A stretch of DNA of 64,000 nt from Rhodospirillales bacterium (GTDB lineage: Bacteria > Pseudomonadota > Alphaproteobacteria > Rhodospirillales > Thalassospiraceae). A program made the translations under genes and the position numbers. Shown one piece after another: positions 62,797 through 64,000 of this stretch. Position 1 is the stretch's first letter. Each line of letters begins with the position of its first letter. The notes under the pieces are model-generated. The model was not told the origin of the DNA, made no database searches, and saw only the letters and a list, made by a program, of their open reading frames with translations. The stretch lies in NCBI GenBank assembly GCA_019634165.1, contig JAHQVT010000007.1:1-64000 (forward strand), given 5' to 3'.

Positions 62797-64000
62797 TCAA
62801 GACTTCCCATCGGACTCCCACCCTTCTTTTGGCAGCCCTTGGCGTGCTCTCGATTGGTGTTCTTGTCATTGATTTCTGGCCGTTCCTGCAAAATGGTTTG
62901 GCCGGTCAGGTGATGTTTACACCCGATGAAACCGATTTTGATCAAATCCTGTTTCATTACAGCACCCTGCCCCGCCTTGCGATGGCGTTTCTGTGTGGGG
63001 CCGGTCTTGCGCTGGCCGGGGCGGCAATCCAGACGGTTTTGCGCAATCCATTGGCATCGCCGACAACCCTTGGCGTTGGGGCCGGTGTTGAATTTGCCTT
63101 AACCATTTTCGTTCTGGTTGCACCGGCATCGCTTGCTCTGTTTCAAGAAGCATTCGCCCTTGCCGGGGGTATGATTGCACTGGGTGCGGTTTATCTGATT
63201 GCGGCAAAGCGAGGCAATGCGACGCTTTGGCTGATCTTGGCCGGCATGATTATCAATCTGCTTTTGCAGTCCGGCACGCAGATACTTTTGCTGTTTAACG
63301 AACAATATCTGCAGTCGATCTTTATGTGGGGGGCTGGTGATCTGGCCCAGAATGGCTGGGAAGCAACCCAGTTTGTTTTGCCCCGTATCGTGATCGGCAT
63401 GGCGGCTGTTTTATTGTTGTCGCGTCCGCTTGATCTTTTGGCCCTTGGCGATGACACAGCAAGCTCGCTTGGTGCAAAAGTTACGGTTCTGCGCCTGTTG
63501 ATCCTTGGCTTTGCGGTTTTCATTACCGCATCGGTTATTTCAGCAGCAGGCATGATTGGCTTTATCGGGCTGGCTGTTCCTGCCGCCTTGCGTATTGCCG
63601 GGTTAACCCGGTCACGCGACCTTATGATCTATTCGGTTTTGACCGGTGGGTTCACGCTTTTGGTGATTGATTTCATCGTCCGCCAGTTTAACGGGCTTGG
63701 TGGCGACATTTTGCCAACCGGGGCGGCGACCGCCCTTTTTGGTGCGCCGTTTATCATCTTGATCCTGCGCAAAGCCAAGATCATGCCCGGCAGCCAAAGC
63801 GAAGATCAGCACAGCGATCAAGAAATCACATCGAAGACCGGGCTTAGTATTCTTTTGACCGCCCTTCTAGCGATCGGTTTGGTGTTCTCGTTGTTTGTAT
63901 CGCTTGATGGCACTGGATTTGCCGTTCTGGGCTGGACGGTTAATTGGAACGACAACAGCTTTGACATCATAACCGGCCGTGCTGAACGCACCTTTGCCGC
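62793..64000 (+). CDS. Iron-siderophore ABC permease, FhuB-like, cut by the window end
   Basis: At least 402 codons, open at the right edge. The first half (about residues 1-330) is a complete FecCD permease domain: LPRLAMAFLCGAGLALAGAAIQTVLRNPLASPTTLGVGAG, where the RNPLA..LG motif is diagnostic. A hydrophilic linker (about 332-352) is followed by new membrane segments, so this is probably the double-length FhuB type with two fused permease domains. Translation is coupled to the second binding protein through ATGA. Confidence 0.88.
   Translation, partial: MIKTSHRTPTLLLAALGVLSIGVLVIDFWPFLQNGLAGQVMFTPDETDFDQILFHYSTLPRLAMAFLCGAGLALAGAAIQTVLRNPLASPTTLGVGAGVEFALTIFVLVAPASLALFQEAFALAGGMIALGAVYLIAAKRGNATLWLILAGMIINLLLQSGTQILLLFNEQYLQSIFMWGAGDLAQNGWEATQFVLPRIVIGMAAVLLLSRPLDLLALGDDTASSLGAKVTVLRLLILGFAVFITASVISAAGMIGFIGLAVPAALRIAGLTRSRDLMIYSVLTGGFTLLVIDFIVRQFNGLGGDILPTGAATALFGAPFIILILRKAKIMPGSQSEDQHSDQEITSKTGLSILLTALLAIGLVFSLFVSLDGTGFAVLGWTVNWNDNSFDIITGRAERTFA

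Noticed and set aside
1-64000. CRISPR array, prophage, insertion sequence, toxin-antitoxin pair or tRNA gene
   Set aside because: I looked for spaced direct repeats, transposase or integrase motifs and cloverleaf-like sequences and recognised none.

Overview
The window looks like chromosomal DNA of a marine alphaproteobacterium, most likely Rhodospirillales and Thalassospira-like. This rests on gene content and style: a glpD-glpSTPQUV glycerol ABC operon of the rhizobial type, a long structured leader before an alphaproteobacterial ornithine decarboxylase, a RutR-controlled reductive pyrimidine pathway, moderate GC and many ATGA stop/start overlaps. The genus is inference. No phage, transposon, CRISPR array or tRNA gene was recognised; the content is mostly catabolism and transport.

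Layout. 1-331: a near-consensus rRNA-type promoter reads leftward out of the window. 332-5.8 kb: hydroxyproline catabolism, with a Cys/Thr proline-racemase-family enzyme (probable trans-3-hydroxy-L-proline dehydratase), a GntR/FCD regulator, and an operon for 4-hydroxyproline 2-epimerase, a D-amino-acid (hydroxyproline) dehydrogenase and a DapA-family deaminase. 6.0-10.7 kb: a fused O-antigen ligase/GT4 glycosyltransferase divergent from a two-domain oxidoreductase. 10.7-24 kb: an AEC transporter, glycerol kinase, an unknown acidic protein, a GabD-type aldehyde dehydrogenase, and glpD with the glycerol ABC transporter, whose two ATPases carry complementary active-site defects.

24-28 kb: a Sel1-like secreted protein, an NfeD/SPFH membrane pair, MobA, and a SugE/Gdx guanidinium exporter under a guanidine-II (mini-ykkC) riboswitch. 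28-42.6 kb: pyrimidine degradation. A leftward unit from a double RutR operator encodes beta-alanine aminotransferase, nitrilase-type beta-ureidopropionase, an ABC transporter and dihydropyrimidinase. A second leftward unit, with a third RutR-like site upstream, encodes dihydropyrimidine dehydrogenase (PreT/PreA) and an M20-type N-carbamoyl amidohydrolase. RutR is divergent. Together they would import pyrimidines, reduce them, open the ring, remove the carbamoyl group and transaminate beta-alanine.

43.5-51 kb: a universal stress protein with an AGCS sodium/amino-acid symporter, a U32 protein, DedA and DUF3830 proteins, then ornithine decarboxylase behind a speF-like leader and followed by a GNAT acetyltransferase. 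51-57 kb: two convergent hybrid histidine kinases, one with a degraded ATPase domain. 57-60 kb: a lipoprotein joining YbaY-like and MliC-like domains, and an SMP-30 family lactonase. 60-64 kb: a Fur-box-like site and an iron-siderophore ABC operon (ATPase, two tandem binding proteins, a long permease cut by the window end).
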